Shown here one piece after another: positions 15,287-23,956 of a stretch of 64,000 bases of DNA (position 1 is the first letter of the stretch; each line of letters opens with the position of its first letter). The position numbers and the translations under genes are program-made. The notes under the pieces are model-generated. The model had not been told where the DNA came from, made no database searches, and was given only the letters and a program-made list of their open reading frames with translations. This stretch comes from an uncultured Alphaproteobacteria bacterium. GTDB taxonomy: Bacteria; Pseudomonadota; Alphaproteobacteria; HIMB59; GCA-002718135. The stretch is taken from the NCBI GenBank assembly GCA_902602845.1, contig CACKSN010000002.1:1-64000 (forward strand). The letters run 5' to 3'.

Positions 15287-16540
15287 TTACATAAGATCGT
15301 TTATTTCTTCCATCATTTCTTCTTGAAGATCTGCCATATCATCAGCGTCGCCTGTAGCAATTTCTTCCGTGAAATCATAGATTACCTGTGTAACAGCTAA
15401 TCCATTTTCTCCAGGATACGCAAACCAATCAGCAAGAAGTGGAAGTTGTTCAACAGCAGTAAGTTTATTAGGGTTTTGACTATAGAAGTCACCTAATAAA
15501 TCATTCGCTGCTTTGTTTGGTGGAACATATCCAGTTGTTTCAGCAACTAATGCAGCACCGATACCTGATGTAATGAACTTTAAGAAAGTCCATGCAGCAT
15601 CAACTCTTGCTGGATCATCAGATGTAGACACTAACATTGCAGCGTTTCCACCTGCTGGTAATCTTGCTGGTGTTCCATTGTTTACTCCAGCCATTCCAGG
15701 GAATGGTGCAGTTTTTAAAACAAAGTCTGCCTTTGCAGCATTAACTGAACCCAAGCTTGAAGTAGACCAGAACATCATACCAATAGTACCTGCGTTAAAC
15801 GCAGCTTGACCATCAGCAATTGAATAGTTTGGCATATTACATCCGCTCATGATTGATTTCATTTGCTCTAACGTTGCAAGTCCTGCATCTCCACCCATAT
15901 TTACAGCTCCATCTTTAACCATTGGAACATTCTGAGTATGCATTAATGCTTGGTGGAACCAGTTACCTGTAATGTTCCAACCAAAGTATAGAGTTCCTTT
16001 ACCAGCTGCTTCTAATTTATTACATGCTGCAATAACTTCGTCCCAGTTAGTTGGAATACTATCTACACCTGCTTCAGCTAATAAATCCATATTATAATAT
16101 CCAACTGGTGTTGATACAGAAAATGGTAATCCATAAACTTCACCACCGAATGTTGAAAGACTTAACATAGCAGAATGGTAACCATCTTTTTCAAAAGCTG
16201 CTTCTTTTGCGATAAATGGCTCTAAAGATTTAGCAATACCTTTGTCAACTAGAGGTGCCTGTCTGTTAAGACCTTGCATTGTTACATCTGGTAAATTACC
16301 TGAAGTAGACTCTCTGAAGATTGTTGCAGTTGCATCCTCATAGTTTTCATAAGTTGCTCTAAATTTAACTTGAATATCTGGATGTGCTTTTTCAAACTCT
16401 GGCATAATAGCTTGAAACGTAACATCGAATAATCCTGAATAAGGATAAGCTACTTCTATTTCAATAGACTTAGCTGAATTAACAGAACCATAAAAACCGA
16501 AAGCTAATACGGCTGCCAATCCTGTAATTAATTTTTTCAT
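15287..16540 (-). CDS. Periplasmic binding protein, sugar / glycerol-3-phosphate (UgpB-like) type, phosphonate-linked
   Basis: A 417-residue family-1 extracellular solute-binding protein with a signal peptide (cleavage after VNSA near residue 23). It follows the UgpB pattern: FRESTSGNLPDVTMQG near residue 77, Trp-rich ligand strands (FGWNITGNWFHQ, FWSTSS) and an acidic C-terminus. It is the only binding protein near the Ugp-type ATPase and permeases at 19.5 to 22.5 kb, from which it is separated by phnY and phnA. A Pho-box-like element lies 52 bases upstream, which argues for an organophosphorus ligand: a phosphonate, glycerol-3-phosphate or a phosphodiester. It leads an operon with the MetE-like, alcohol dehydrogenase and methyltransferase-like genes. 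Confidence 0.88.
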   Translation of the reverse strand: MKKLITGLAAVLAFGFYGSVNSAKSIEIEVAYPYSGLFDVTFQAIMPEFEKAHPDIQVKFRATYENYEDATATIFRESTSGNLPDVTMQGLNRQAPLVDKGIAKSLEPFIAKEAAFEKDGYHSAMLSLSTFGGEVYGLPFSVSTPVGYYNMDLLAEAGVDSIPTNWDEVIAACNKLEAAGKGTLYFGWNITGNWFHQALMHTQNVPMVKDGAVNMGGDAGLATLEQMKSIMSGCNMPNYSIADGQAAFNAGTIGMMFWSTSSLGSVNAAKADFVLKTAPFPGMAGVNNGTPARLPAGGNAAMLVSTSDDPARVDAAWTFLKFITSGIGAALVAETTGYVPPNKAANDLLGDFYSQNPNKLTAVEQLPLLADWFAYPGENGLAVTQVIYDFTEEIATGDADDMADLQEEMMEEINDLM

Positions 16541-16592
16541 TTAATCCTCCCGATTGAATATAATAATTTAATCTAACATGTAGTCCCAAAGG

Positions 16593-16610
16593 GTTACAAT
16601 TTTATTACGA
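16593..16610 (-). promoter_or_regulatory. Pho-box-like element before the binding-protein gene
   Basis: Read on the minus strand this is TCGTAATAAAATTGTAAC, matching the pstS box at 14 of 18 positions and keeping the 11-base repeat (TCGTAAT, TTGTAAC around AAAA). It lies in the 136-base gap after phnY, 52 bases upstream of the binding-protein ATG, with a clear Shine-Dalgarno (GGGAGGA) before the start. The -10 is less obvious than in pstS (TACATG or TTAGAT downstream). The gap is otherwise featureless. Confidence 0.6.
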
Positions 16611-16676
16611 AAATATTACTAAAAAATAAGCTTATTTTTCCACAGCAATAGAGAAAAATTAGAGAAAAAATGATTT

Positions 16677-18119
16677 TTACCAGGGTAGTGAGAAGGTTTT
16701 TACATTAGTAAAGCTTTTCATTGCTTCAATTACACCTTCTTTATAACCAAGACCTGAATCTTTAATTCCTCCAAAAGGAGACATTTCAATTCTATAGCCT
16801 GGAACTTCCCAAATATTTACAGTGCCAACATTTAAGCCTTGAATATATTTTTTTGCTCTCATGAAGTTATTTGTACATACACCAGATGATAATCCGAATG
16901 CGGTTGAATTAGATATTTTCATTACAGCTTCATCGTCATTAGGCACACGAATGATTGGTATAACTGGACCAAATGTTTCTTCTAAAACTAATTCACTTTT
17001 AGGATCAACATGATCTACAACTATTGGAGGTAACAAAGCACCCTTTCTTCCAGGGTGATATAAAATTTTTGCACCGTCTTCTTCAGCCATAGAAACTCTT
17101 TTATCAAAAAGTTCTGCAGCTTGAGCATTAACAACAGTACCTAAGTCTGTTTCCATATTCATAGGATCACCAAATTTAATTTTCTTAGCACGCTCGAGAG
17201 CCATTTCAACAAATTGATCTGCAATGGATTCTTGAACCAGTATTCTTTTAACAGCTGTACAACGTTGACCAGAGTTTTTCGTTGCTCCAGTAACAGCTAG
17301 CTCAACAGCTTTTTTAAGATCATCACCATCTAAGTCATTTAAAACAATTAAAGGATCATTACCACCAAGCTCAAGAACTGTTCTTTTGTATCCAGCTTGT
17401 TCAGCAATTAATTTTCCTACACCTACACTGCCTGTAAAAGTAATTAGATCAATATTTGGATTCTTGATCATTTCTGATCCGATATCTTGAGGCCATCCAG
17501 TTACAACTGAAAACATTTCTGGTGGTAAACCTGCTTCATATAAAACATCAGCAAGTACCATTGCTGTTAAGGGTGTTAATTCTGTTTGTTTACATACAGT
17601 ACAATTATTAGTTGCAATTGAAGGTGCAATTTTATGCGCTACCATATTCAAAGGATGATTGAATGGAGTGATTGCTGAAATTGCCGTTAAAGGTTCTCTT
17701 ATGGTAAATATTTTTCTCGCTTTTCCATGCGGAGTTAAATCACAAGAAAATATTTCTCCATCATCAAGAATACAAAGTTGAGCCGTTAATGAAAAGACAT
17801 CAAAAGCTCTTCCTACTTCGTATAAAGAATCTTGTTTTGAGATACCAAGTTCTAAAGTAATAATATCAGAAATTTCTTCTTTTCTTTTAACAAGTACTTC
17901 TGCAGCAGTTTGAAGAATTTTTTGTCTCTCGTATCTTGTAAGTTTAGGTTGGTAATTTGCAGCAATATCTAAAGCCTTTCTAGCATGCTCTGCAGTACCG
18001 GCTGGAACCGTTCCGATTACTTCACCTGTAAAAGGGTACTCAACATTTATTGTTTTATCTGAGGTAACTTTTTCTCCAGCAATACGCATTGCTTCATTAA
18101 TCATTTTTTTGTGCATCAT
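16677..18119 (-). CDS. phnY: Phosphonoacetaldehyde dehydrogenase PhnY
   Basis: An NAD-dependent aldehyde dehydrogenase (480 residues) with the catalytic Cys287 in NSGQRCTAV and the general base Glu250 in [12 protein letters not shown]-binding segments include TPFNHPLNM near residue 151 and FTGSVGVGK near residue 228. It overlaps phnA by the 4-base ATGA and follows it, the arrangement of the phnA-phnY pair of Sinorhizobium meliloti, in which PhnY oxidises phosphonoacetaldehyde to phosphonoacetate. PhnW in this window makes the aldehyde and PhnA hydrolyses the product. Family membership is certain; the substrate is inferred from the phnA linkage and is very likely. Confidence 0.93.
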   Translation of the reverse strand: MMHKKMINEAMRIAGEKVTSDKTINVEYPFTGEVIGTVPAGTAEHARKALDIAANYQPKLTRYERQKILQTAAEVLVKRKEEISDIITLELGISKQDSLYEVGRAFDVFSLTAQLCILDDGEIFSCDLTPHGKARKIFTIREPLTAISAITPFNHPLNMVAHKIAPSIATNNCTVCKQTELTPLTAMVLADVLYEAGLPPEMFSVVTGWPQDIGSEMIKNPNIDLITFTGSVGVGKLIAEQAGYKRTVLELGGNDPLIVLNDLDGDDLKKAVELAVTGATKNSGQRCTAVKRILVQESIADQFVEMALERAKKIKFGDPMNMETDLGTVVNAQAAELFDKRVSMAEEDGAKILYHPGRKGALLPPIVVDHVDPKSELVLEETFGPVIPIIRVPNDDEAVMKISNSTAFGLSSGVCTNNFMRAKKYIQGLNVGTVNIWEVPGYRIEMSPFGGIKDSGLGYKEGVIEAMKSFTNVKTFSLPW

Positions 18120-19357
18120 AGGGCTCCGTTAATTGCATAGTAAAATGCATCATAGTTATATAATTGTTTGTTAGTATCTAAATTTTGTAATTTTAAATTT
18201 GATATGAATGGCACTTCTCTTTCATGAAGTCCACCGTGTGAACGTAAAGGTTCATTTAATCCAGAAAGATTGTGTTTATCTTCTGATGAACCAATAGTCA
18301 TAAATTCTGAAGACATACATATAATATCCCCCATTCTATCTGGAGGTAAATTATAAGAAGAGCATCCTTCGTCTTTTGTTAAAACAACTTCTATATCTTT
18401 TATTTCTTTTATAGCATCTACAACTGAATCTATCTTACTTTTGTCTTCTAAATAAATTGTTGCAAAAGAACCAAGTGAACCATGATGCACAACATATGGA
18501 TCTGTAATTGGAAGAATAACTTTAGCCATGTTTGGTTCAAATTTTTTATCTAAATAATCTTGTAAAAATATTGCATTAGGTGAACCATCTTCTTTTGATT
18601 TTGGTTTCATACCGTGATCTGCTGTGATGATTATAGAAACATTCTCCTTATTTAAAAGACCAATATATTTATCAAACATTGCATAAAATTTATTTGCTGT
18701 TTCATTTCCTGGCGCATATTTGTGTTGAATATAATCCGTAGTCGATAAATACATGATATTTGGTTTGAACTCTTCAAGAAGCTTTACACCTGCAGCCATT
18801 ACAAATTCAGAAAGTCCTTCAGAGTATACTTCTGGCACTGGCATCCCTAACCAATCGTTTACATTATCTATACCATTGAGATCTTTTGTTGCTTGATCAG
18901 ATTTTTCAGCAGAAAAACAAATAGCTCTCTCATCATCAAAACTTAATCCGTTTCCTAAAAGTGTTCTCAGCTTATCTTTTGCAGTAACAAGCGCAATTTT
19001 AGAACCAGAATTGTAAAATTTTTCAAAAATAGTTGGTGCTCGCATATATTTTGGGTCATTCATCATTACTTCTTCACCGGTCTCGGGTGTATAAAAGAAG
19101 TTTCCGCATATACCGTGAACAGAACTTGGTTGGCCTGTTACAATCGAAATATTATTTGGATTTGTAAAACTTGGAATAGCGCTGTGAACTAGTAGGTTTT
19201 CACCACTTGCAATTAATTTATCAAGGTTTGGTGTAAGATTTGATTTTGATGCTTCTTCGAGATACTCTTTTTGACTACCATCAAGGCAAATCACAATAGC
19301 AGTTTTTGAAAAATTACTTGGATATTCTCTTTTATTAATTTCTAAGTTATCGGACAC
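18116..19357 (-). CDS. phnA: Phosphonoacetate hydrolase PhnA
   Basis: A zinc-dependent hydrolase of the alkaline-phosphatase superfamily (413 residues) that cleaves phosphonoacetate to acetate and phosphate. The metal and nucleophile positions are visible: Asp26 (CLDGS), Thr65 (IPSFTNPNN), the [13 protein letters not shown] segment near residue 207, TADHGMK near residue 246 and the late HGGLHER His pair. The start is GTG at 19357; no good Shine-Dalgarno precedes it. It is divergent from the transporter ATPase gene across 176 bases that hold a Pho-box-like element. With phnW and phnY it completes a hydrolytic route for 2-aminoethylphosphonate. Confidence 0.94.
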   Translation of the reverse strand: MSDNLEINKREYPSNFSKTAIVICLDGSQKEYLEEASKSNLTPNLDKLIASGENLLVHSAIPSFTNPNNISIVTGQPSSVHGICGNFFYTPETGEEVMMNDPKYMRAPTIFEKFYNSGSKIALVTAKDKLRTLLGNGLSFDDERAICFSAEKSDQATKDLNGIDNVNDWLGMPVPEVYSEGLSEFVMAAGVKLLEEFKPNIMYLSTTDYIQHKYAPGNETANKFYAMFDKYIGLLNKENVSIIITADHGMKPKSKEDGSPNAIFLQDYLDKKFEPNMAKVILPITDPYVVHHGSLGSFATIYLEDKSKIDSVVDAIKEIKDIEVVLTKDEGCSSYNLPPDRMGDIICMSSEFMTIGSSEDKHNLSGLNEPLRSHGGLHEREVPFISNLKLQNLDTNKQLYNYDAFYYAINGAL

Positions 19358-19446
19358 AATTTCATCTAATATATATTATTAAAAATACGAATTTATAGTT
19401 ATCTGCTAGTTAAACTCAATGATAATTTGAATATTTGTTAATAAAA

Positions 19447-19464
19447 TTGAAATAAAACTGAAAT
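19447..19464 (+). promoter_or_regulatory. Pho-box-like element in the phnA / transporter divergent region
   Basis: TTGAAATAAAACTGAAAT consists of TTGAAAT and CTGAAAT around AAAA, an 11-base direct repeat that matches the pstS Pho box at 15 of 18 positions. A -10 candidate (TAAAAT, 19474 to 19479) follows 9 bases later, as expected for a PhoB-activated promoter toward the transporter genes; the ATPase start is 69 bases downstream. A further half-site-like TTGTTAA lies 12 bases upstream. No separate box was found for phnA, which may share this one. Nothing else is recognisable in the 176-base gap. Confidence 0.65.
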
Positions 19465-19533
19465 AAATCGATTTAAAATATTCTCAAATTTAATAAAATT
19501 TTGTAGATTAAAGTTAAGATAGAGGGGGAATGA

Positions 19534-20667
19534 GTGGGGACTATATCACTTAAAAATATTTCAAAGTCATTTGGGTCTACACAAGTACTTAATAATTTGA
19601 ATGTTGATATAAACGATGGAGAATTCTTAACATTAGTTGGTCCATCTGGTTGTGGTAAATCTACATTACTTAGAATAATTGCAGGATTGGAACAACAAAC
19701 TTCGGGCGATGTATTAATAGATAATAAAAATGTAAATAGAGTTAGAGCCAGTGAAAGAGATTTGGCAATGGTATTCCAATCATATGCTCTTTATCCTCAT
19801 CTCACAGTAAGAAGAAATTTAGAAACTCCATTAAGACTAAGAGACTATAATGCATTTGAAAGACTGCCCTTAATTGGTAATTTTTCTCCAAGCAAAAAGG
19901 ATAAGACAGAATCTATAAATCAATTAGTAAATAAAACTTCTGAAACTCTAAAAATTTCAGAACTATTAGATAGAAAACCTGGACAATTGTCAGGTGGTCA
20001 AAGACAAAGAGTTGCTCTTGGTCGTGCTATGGTTAGAGAGCCTGTTGCCTTTTTAATGGATGAACCTCTTTCAAATTTAGATGCGGCCTTGAGAGTTCAC
20101 ATGCGATCTGAACTATCTGAACTTCATAATTCACTTAAAACTACTTTTGTGTACGTAACACATGATCAAGCAGAAGCGTTAACTATGTCTTCTCGAATGG
20201 CTGTTATGATTGATGGAAATTTATTACAACTAGATACACCTCAAGAAGTATATGACAATCCTTCCTCATTAAGTGTGGCTCAATTTGTTGGAAGTCCAAA
20301 AATAAATATATTTAAAGGAACTGCCGACTCTAGTGGGACTGTAAGTTTTCTCAATGTTAATCTAAAAAGAAAAAGTTCTGAAAGTAATACAGACTTACAT
20401 ATTGGTATTCGACCAGAACATTTAGAAATTACAAATGAAAGTAATGAAAATACATTTAGTGGAACAGTAGCATATAGAGAAAATTTAGGTTCAGATATTT
20501 TCTTTCATGTAAATATTGAAGACGGTTCAAATAAAATAATTGTAAGGGGCTTACCACAATTTACAAATCAAATTTCAAACGGTTCTAATGTGAATATTAA
20601 AAGAGTTTCAGATAAAGCATTACTATTTAGTGAAGCAGGAATGAGGGTTCAATTTACTAATGCATAA
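19534..20667 (+). CDS. ugpC: ABC transporter ATPase, UgpC/MalK type
   Basis: A 377-residue ATPase with Walker A (GPSGCGKST, about residue 35), Q-loop (VFQSYALYPH), signature LSGGQRQRVALGRA and Walker B (LMDEPLSNLDA), then a C-terminal OB-like regulatory domain from about residue 255, as in sugar and glycerol-3-phosphate importers. The start is GTG at 19534, 4 bases after the AGAGGGGG Shine-Dalgarno; an ATG at 19530 is out of frame. It overlaps the first permease by 8 bases. The symbol is used for family resemblance; the ligand is probably an organophosphorus compound, because the genes surround phnA-phnY and have Pho-box-like elements. Confidence 0.88.
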   Translation: MGTISLKNISKSFGSTQVLNNLNVDINDGEFLTLVGPSGCGKSTLLRIIAGLEQQTSGDVLIDNKNVNRVRASERDLAMVFQSYALYPHLTVRRNLETPLRLRDYNAFERLPLIGNFSPSKKDKTESINQLVNKTSETLKISELLDRKPGQLSGGQRQRVALGRAMVREPVAFLMDEPLSNLDAALRVHMRSELSELHNSLKTTFVYVTHDQAEALTMSSRMAVMIDGNLLQLDTPQEVYDNPSSLSVAQFVGSPKINIFKGTADSSGTVSFLNVNLKRKSSESNTDLHIGIRPEHLEITNESNENTFSGTVAYRENLGSDIFFHVNIEDGSNKIIVRGLPQFTNQISNGSNVNIKRVSDKALLFSEAGMRVQFTNA

Positions 20668-21616
20668 TTCAAAAGCTCATATATGGTTTATTGCACCAGC
20701 AATAATACTGATGATAATTATTTTAATTTTTCCTCTTTTTCTTGCAGGAGGAATTTCTTTTACTGACTATAATTTAGGAAACAAAACATTCGAGTGGGTT
20801 GGACTAGAAAATTATGACAAAATGTTCAATCGCAAAACATATGTCAAAATGATTTGGGCCACAGCGACGTATGTTATTGTTGTCGTTCCAATTTCTGTTG
20901 TACTTGGATTATGTGCTGCTATGCTCTTAAATTCACTAAGGTTTGGCGCTGATATATATAAAACAATTTTCTTTCTTCCAGTTATGGCTACTCTTCTTGC
21001 AATGGCGATTGCATGGGAATTTACTCTTCATCCAACATTAGGAATCGTAAATAGTTTTTTAGCAAATGGGTGTGGAGGAGTTAGAGAATTCATTCTTGGT
21101 TTTCATTGGTTACCTTGGGTAGACTCTCAAGAAAGCTGGTATGCAGTGGCGTGTGCAAACAACATGGATTTTCCATATTGGTTAAAACAAAAAAATACTG
21201 CGATTTGGACAGTATGTTTCATAGGAATTTGGCAGGCTTTTGGTTTTAATATGGTTTTATATTTAGCTGGCTTAACAAGTATACCAAGGGAGTTATACCA
21301 AGCTGCAGAAATGGATGGAGCAAAATCCACATGGGAACAATTTAAACTTGTTACATGGCCAATGCTTGGTCCAACAACGTTGTTTGTTGTCACTATTACT
21401 ACCATTAGAACATTTCAAGTATTTGATACCATCGAAATACTTACTAAAGGTGGTCCATCAAAAACAACGTATGTCATGATGTATGCAATCTTTGAAAAAG
21501 CTATTCAACAAAACTTAACAAGTATCGGTGCAGCAATCACTGTCGTCTTTATTGGGTTTATTCTTGTGTTAACGTTTTTCCAAAGATATGTCATTGAGAA
21601 GAGGGTTCATTATTAA
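20660..21616 (+). CDS. ugpA: ABC transporter permease, UgpA/MalF type
   Basis: A 318-residue inner-membrane permease with six predicted helices; the first is at about residues 8 to 30. The EAA motif (AAEMDGAKSTWEQFKLVTWP, about residues 215 to 234) contacts the ATPase. An insertion of roughly 45 residues with paired Trp and Cys residues (about 130 to 175) lies between helices 3 and 4, longer than in typical UgpA. It overlaps the ATPase gene by 8 bases and the second permease by 1 base, so the three are one translational unit. Assignment to a specific ligand rests on the phn context. Confidence 0.88.
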   Translation: MHNSKAHIWFIAPAIILMIIILIFPLFLAGGISFTDYNLGNKTFEWVGLENYDKMFNRKTYVKMIWATATYVIVVVPISVVLGLCAAMLLNSLRFGADIYKTIFFLPVMATLLAMAIAWEFTLHPTLGIVNSFLANGCGGVREFILGFHWLPWVDSQESWYAVACANNMDFPYWLKQKNTAIWTVCFIGIWQAFGFNMVLYLAGLTSIPRELYQAAEMDGAKSTWEQFKLVTWPMLGPTTLFVVTITTIRTFQVFDTIEILTKGGPSKTTYVMMYAIFEKAIQQNLTSIGAAITVVFIGFILVLTFFQRYVIEKRVHY

Positions 21617-22509
21617 TGGAAGCTAAACAATATATTGGGGAAGGTTGGAAGCATGCAATCTTAATTATTGGGGCAATCGTAGTGATGCTCCCTTTTTATA
21701 TGATGGTTTCTATGTCATTAAAGTCTCAGCAAGAAATCCAATCAATATCTGGCGGTCTTATTGGTGCGCAAGAAACTCAAACGTTTCCCGTATGTGTTAA
21801 AACTGGTTATTCAGAAGAAACATGTACAATGAAACCATATCAATACAACTATTGGTTTGCTTTTGAAAAAGCTCCTATTCCTAGATACTTAATGAATGGT
21901 GTCATTGTTACTTTATCAATCTTCATCATTCAGGTTCTTGTTGCCTTACCGTGCGCCTATGCACTCGCCAAGTTGCGGTTTTACGGGCGAGAGTTTGTTT
22001 TCTCGATGGTTTTATTTTGTTTGCTCATACCAGTACACGGAATTGCGCTTCCATTGTATGTTATGTTGGCCCAGGCAGGATTAGTTGACACCTATTCCGC
22101 CTTAATACTCCCCTGGACAATATCGGTGTTTGGAATCTTTTTAATGCGGCAATTCTTTATGACGGTACCAGATGAATTAATTGATGCCGCCAGGATGGAT
22201 GGTATGGGAGAGTACGCTATCGTATGGAAAGTAATGCTTCCAACTGCAATACCAGCGTTACTTGCTTTTGCAATATTCTCAGTTGTTGCACACTGGAATG
22301 ATTATTTCTGGCCTCGAATGGTAATAACAGGAAATAGAGATCTCTTTACGCCACCACTTGGTATAAGAGAATTCAGAGGCGGAATTGATAGTGATGAATT
22401 TGGTCCTATGATGGCTTCGATAGTTACAGTAACCGTTCCTCTAATTGTTGCTTTTATAATCGCGCAAAAACGATTTATTGAAGGAATTACTTTGACAGGC
22501 ATGAAGTAA
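21616..22509 (+). CDS. ugpE: ABC transporter permease, UgpE/MalG type
   Basis: The second membrane subunit (297 residues) of the Ugp-type importer, with six helices and the EAA motif ARMDGMGEYAIVWKVMLP near residue 195. A periplasmic insertion of about 40 residues with two Cys (about 55 to 78) follows the first helix. The gene begins in the stop codon of the first permease (TAATG). A stretch at about 21,940 to 22,210 uses noticeably more G and C in third positions than the flanks. It is followed after 14 bases by an EamA-type permease. Confidence 0.88.
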   Translation: MEAKQYIGEGWKHAILIIGAIVVMLPFYMMVSMSLKSQQEIQSISGGLIGAQETQTFPVCVKTGYSEETCTMKPYQYNYWFAFEKAPIPRYLMNGVIVTLSIFIIQVLVALPCAYALAKLRFYGREFVFSMVLFCLLIPVHGIALPLYVMLAQAGLVDTYSALILPWTISVFGIFLMRQFFMTVPDELIDAARMDGMGEYAIVWKVMLPTAIPALLAFAIFSVVAHWNDYFWPRMVITGNRDLFTPPLGIREFRGGIDSDEFGPMMASIVTVTVPLIVAFIIAQKRFIEGITLTGMK

Positions 22510-22523
22510 ATTCTTATCTACTG

Positions 22524-23372
22524 ATGACATTGTCAGTAAATTTTATTTTTATCTTAATTCTTGTATCTGCTCTATGTCATGCAGTTTGGAGTGCTATAAT
22601 TAAATCAAGTAAGAACCCTTTATCCTTAATGGGTATAACATCTGTCTTAGAAGTTACTATTTTTTTACCTTTAACATTTACTGTACCATTTCCTACTTTA
22701 GAGGTTTGGTATTTTTTAATTGCAACCGTAATCATTCATGTTATTTATAGATTGAATGTAATTTATTCTTATAGATACGGAGATCTTTCGTACATATACC
22801 CAATTTCTAGAGGAAGTTCGTGTCTGTTTGTTGCAATCATCAGTATTTTATTTTTAAGTTCCAATATTAGTGTTGCTGGTTTTGTTGGAATATTAATTGT
22901 ATGTATTGGATTATTTTTAATTTCTTATTCTAAAAATTTATCTTTTAACTTCAGAGGTTTTGCTCTTGCGATATCAACAGCTATTCTAATTACTGCTTAC
23001 ACTTTAGTTGACGGGGTCGGGGTTAGATTTTCTGAAAATGGATTTTCCTATATTTACTGGCTCTTCACACTTAATGGAATACCTTTGCTAATTATTGGTT
23101 TGATCTCGAAAGATGGTTTACGAAAAAGAAAAACATACACTTTTAGATCTGGGATTGCTGCTGGTATATTTGCAACAAGTAGTTACGCAATTGTTGTTTG
23201 GAGTATGCAATTTATAGAAATAGCTTATGTCTCTAGTATTAGAGAAATAAGCATTGTGTTTGCTACTATTATTGGAATGCTTTTCTTATTTGAGAAGAAT
23301 GCAAAATCTAGGATAATACCTTCTATTTTAATAGTGAGTGGTATTTCGGTTGTTTATTTTCAAATTCTATAA
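22524..23372 (+). CDS. EamA-family (DMT) permease
   Basis: A 282-residue membrane protein with about ten hydrophobic segments in two homologous halves, the layout of drug/metabolite transporters of the EamA family. These move small metabolites, often out of the cell, but specificity cannot be read from sequence. It starts 14 bases after the Ugp-type permease and is probably on the same transcript, so it may handle a metabolite of the phosphonate pathway such as an amino acid. That link is by position only. Confidence 0.8.
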   Translation: MTLSVNFIFILILVSALCHAVWSAIIKSSKNPLSLMGITSVLEVTIFLPLTFTVPFPTLEVWYFLIATVIIHVIYRLNVIYSYRYGDLSYIYPISRGSSCLFVAIISILFLSSNISVAGFVGILIVCIGLFLISYSKNLSFNFRGFALAISTAILITAYTLVDGVGVRFSENGFSYIYWLFTLNGIPLLIIGLISKDGLRKRKTYTFRSGIAAGIFATSSYAIVVWSMQFIEIAYVSSIREISIVFATIIGMLFLFEKNAKSRIIPSILIVSGISVVYFQIL

Positions 23373-23407
23373 GGAAAAAATGTAGACTTTTTGCACGAAA
23401 ATTTTAT

Positions 23408-23578
23408 ATGAATTTTATGACTGAGGATATTGTCGAAGTAGATCCAAAAACTGAAACTATCTCTTGCGATGGTGGTGAAGATGGTTTAGGACATCCCGCA
23501 GTTTATTATACTTTCAATAATGATAACAGAATTGTTTGTGGTTATTGTGGTAAAATATTTATAAAAAAAGAACAGTAA
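23408..23578 (+). CDS. Small zinc-finger protein, zf-CHCC type
   Basis: A 56-residue reading frame from the ATG at 23408 (or the in-frame ATG at 23417) to TAA at 23578. It has one Cys near residue 20, a His in GLGHPAVYY near residue 29 and a CGYCGK pair near residues 44 to 47, matching the CHCC zinc-ribbon family related to the NDUFS6 subunit of complex I and widespread in alphaproteobacteria. It lies 2 bases before the FYDLN protein gene. Role probably in respiratory complex assembly or stability; inferred from family only. Confidence 0.75.
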   Translation: MNFMTEDIVEVDPKTETISCDGGEDGLGHPAVYYTFNNDNRIVCGYCGKIFIKKEQ

Positions 23579-23580
23579 AA

Positions 23581-23934
23581 ATGTATAAAGAATCTTGGGG
23601 TCAAAAAAGAATTTGTCCAATGTGTAGTAAGCAATACTACGACCTGGGAAGAACGGAACTGGAATGTCCAGAATGTGGTAAACTAATTGAAGTAACTACA
23701 ATGACCAGACCAAGACGTGGTAGAAAACCTGGTAGTACTAATGCTGCCCCTCTAACAAATCCTATTCCTGCAAAACCAAAAGAAAAAGATGATGATCTTG
23801 ATATCGATAATTTGGATTTGGATAACAACGATGATAATCTTGAGGATGATACTGTTTTATTAGAAGACGAAACAGAAATTGATCCAATAGCCGAAGGTAT
23901 TAAGCCTAAAGAAGACGGCGAAGAAGAATACTAA
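23581..23934 (+). CDS. FYDLN-acid family zinc-ribbon protein
   Basis: A 117-residue protein with an N-terminal zinc ribbon (CPMCSKQYYDLGR at about residues 12 to 24, then CPEC near residue 31), a basic linker with an AT-hook-like RPRRGRKPG, and a very acidic C-terminal half (runs of Asp and Glu). The YYDL segment corresponds to the FYDLN motif that names this alphaproteobacterial family. Its function is not established. It follows the CHCC protein by 2 bases, forming a small pair. Confidence 0.88.
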   Translation: MYKESWGQKRICPMCSKQYYDLGRTELECPECGKLIEVTTMTRPRRGRKPGSTNAAPLTNPIPAKPKEKDDDLDIDNLDLDNNDDNLEDDTVLLEDETEIDPIAEGIKPKEDGEEEY

Positions 23935-23956
23935 AATTTCAATAAAAATTTAGAAG

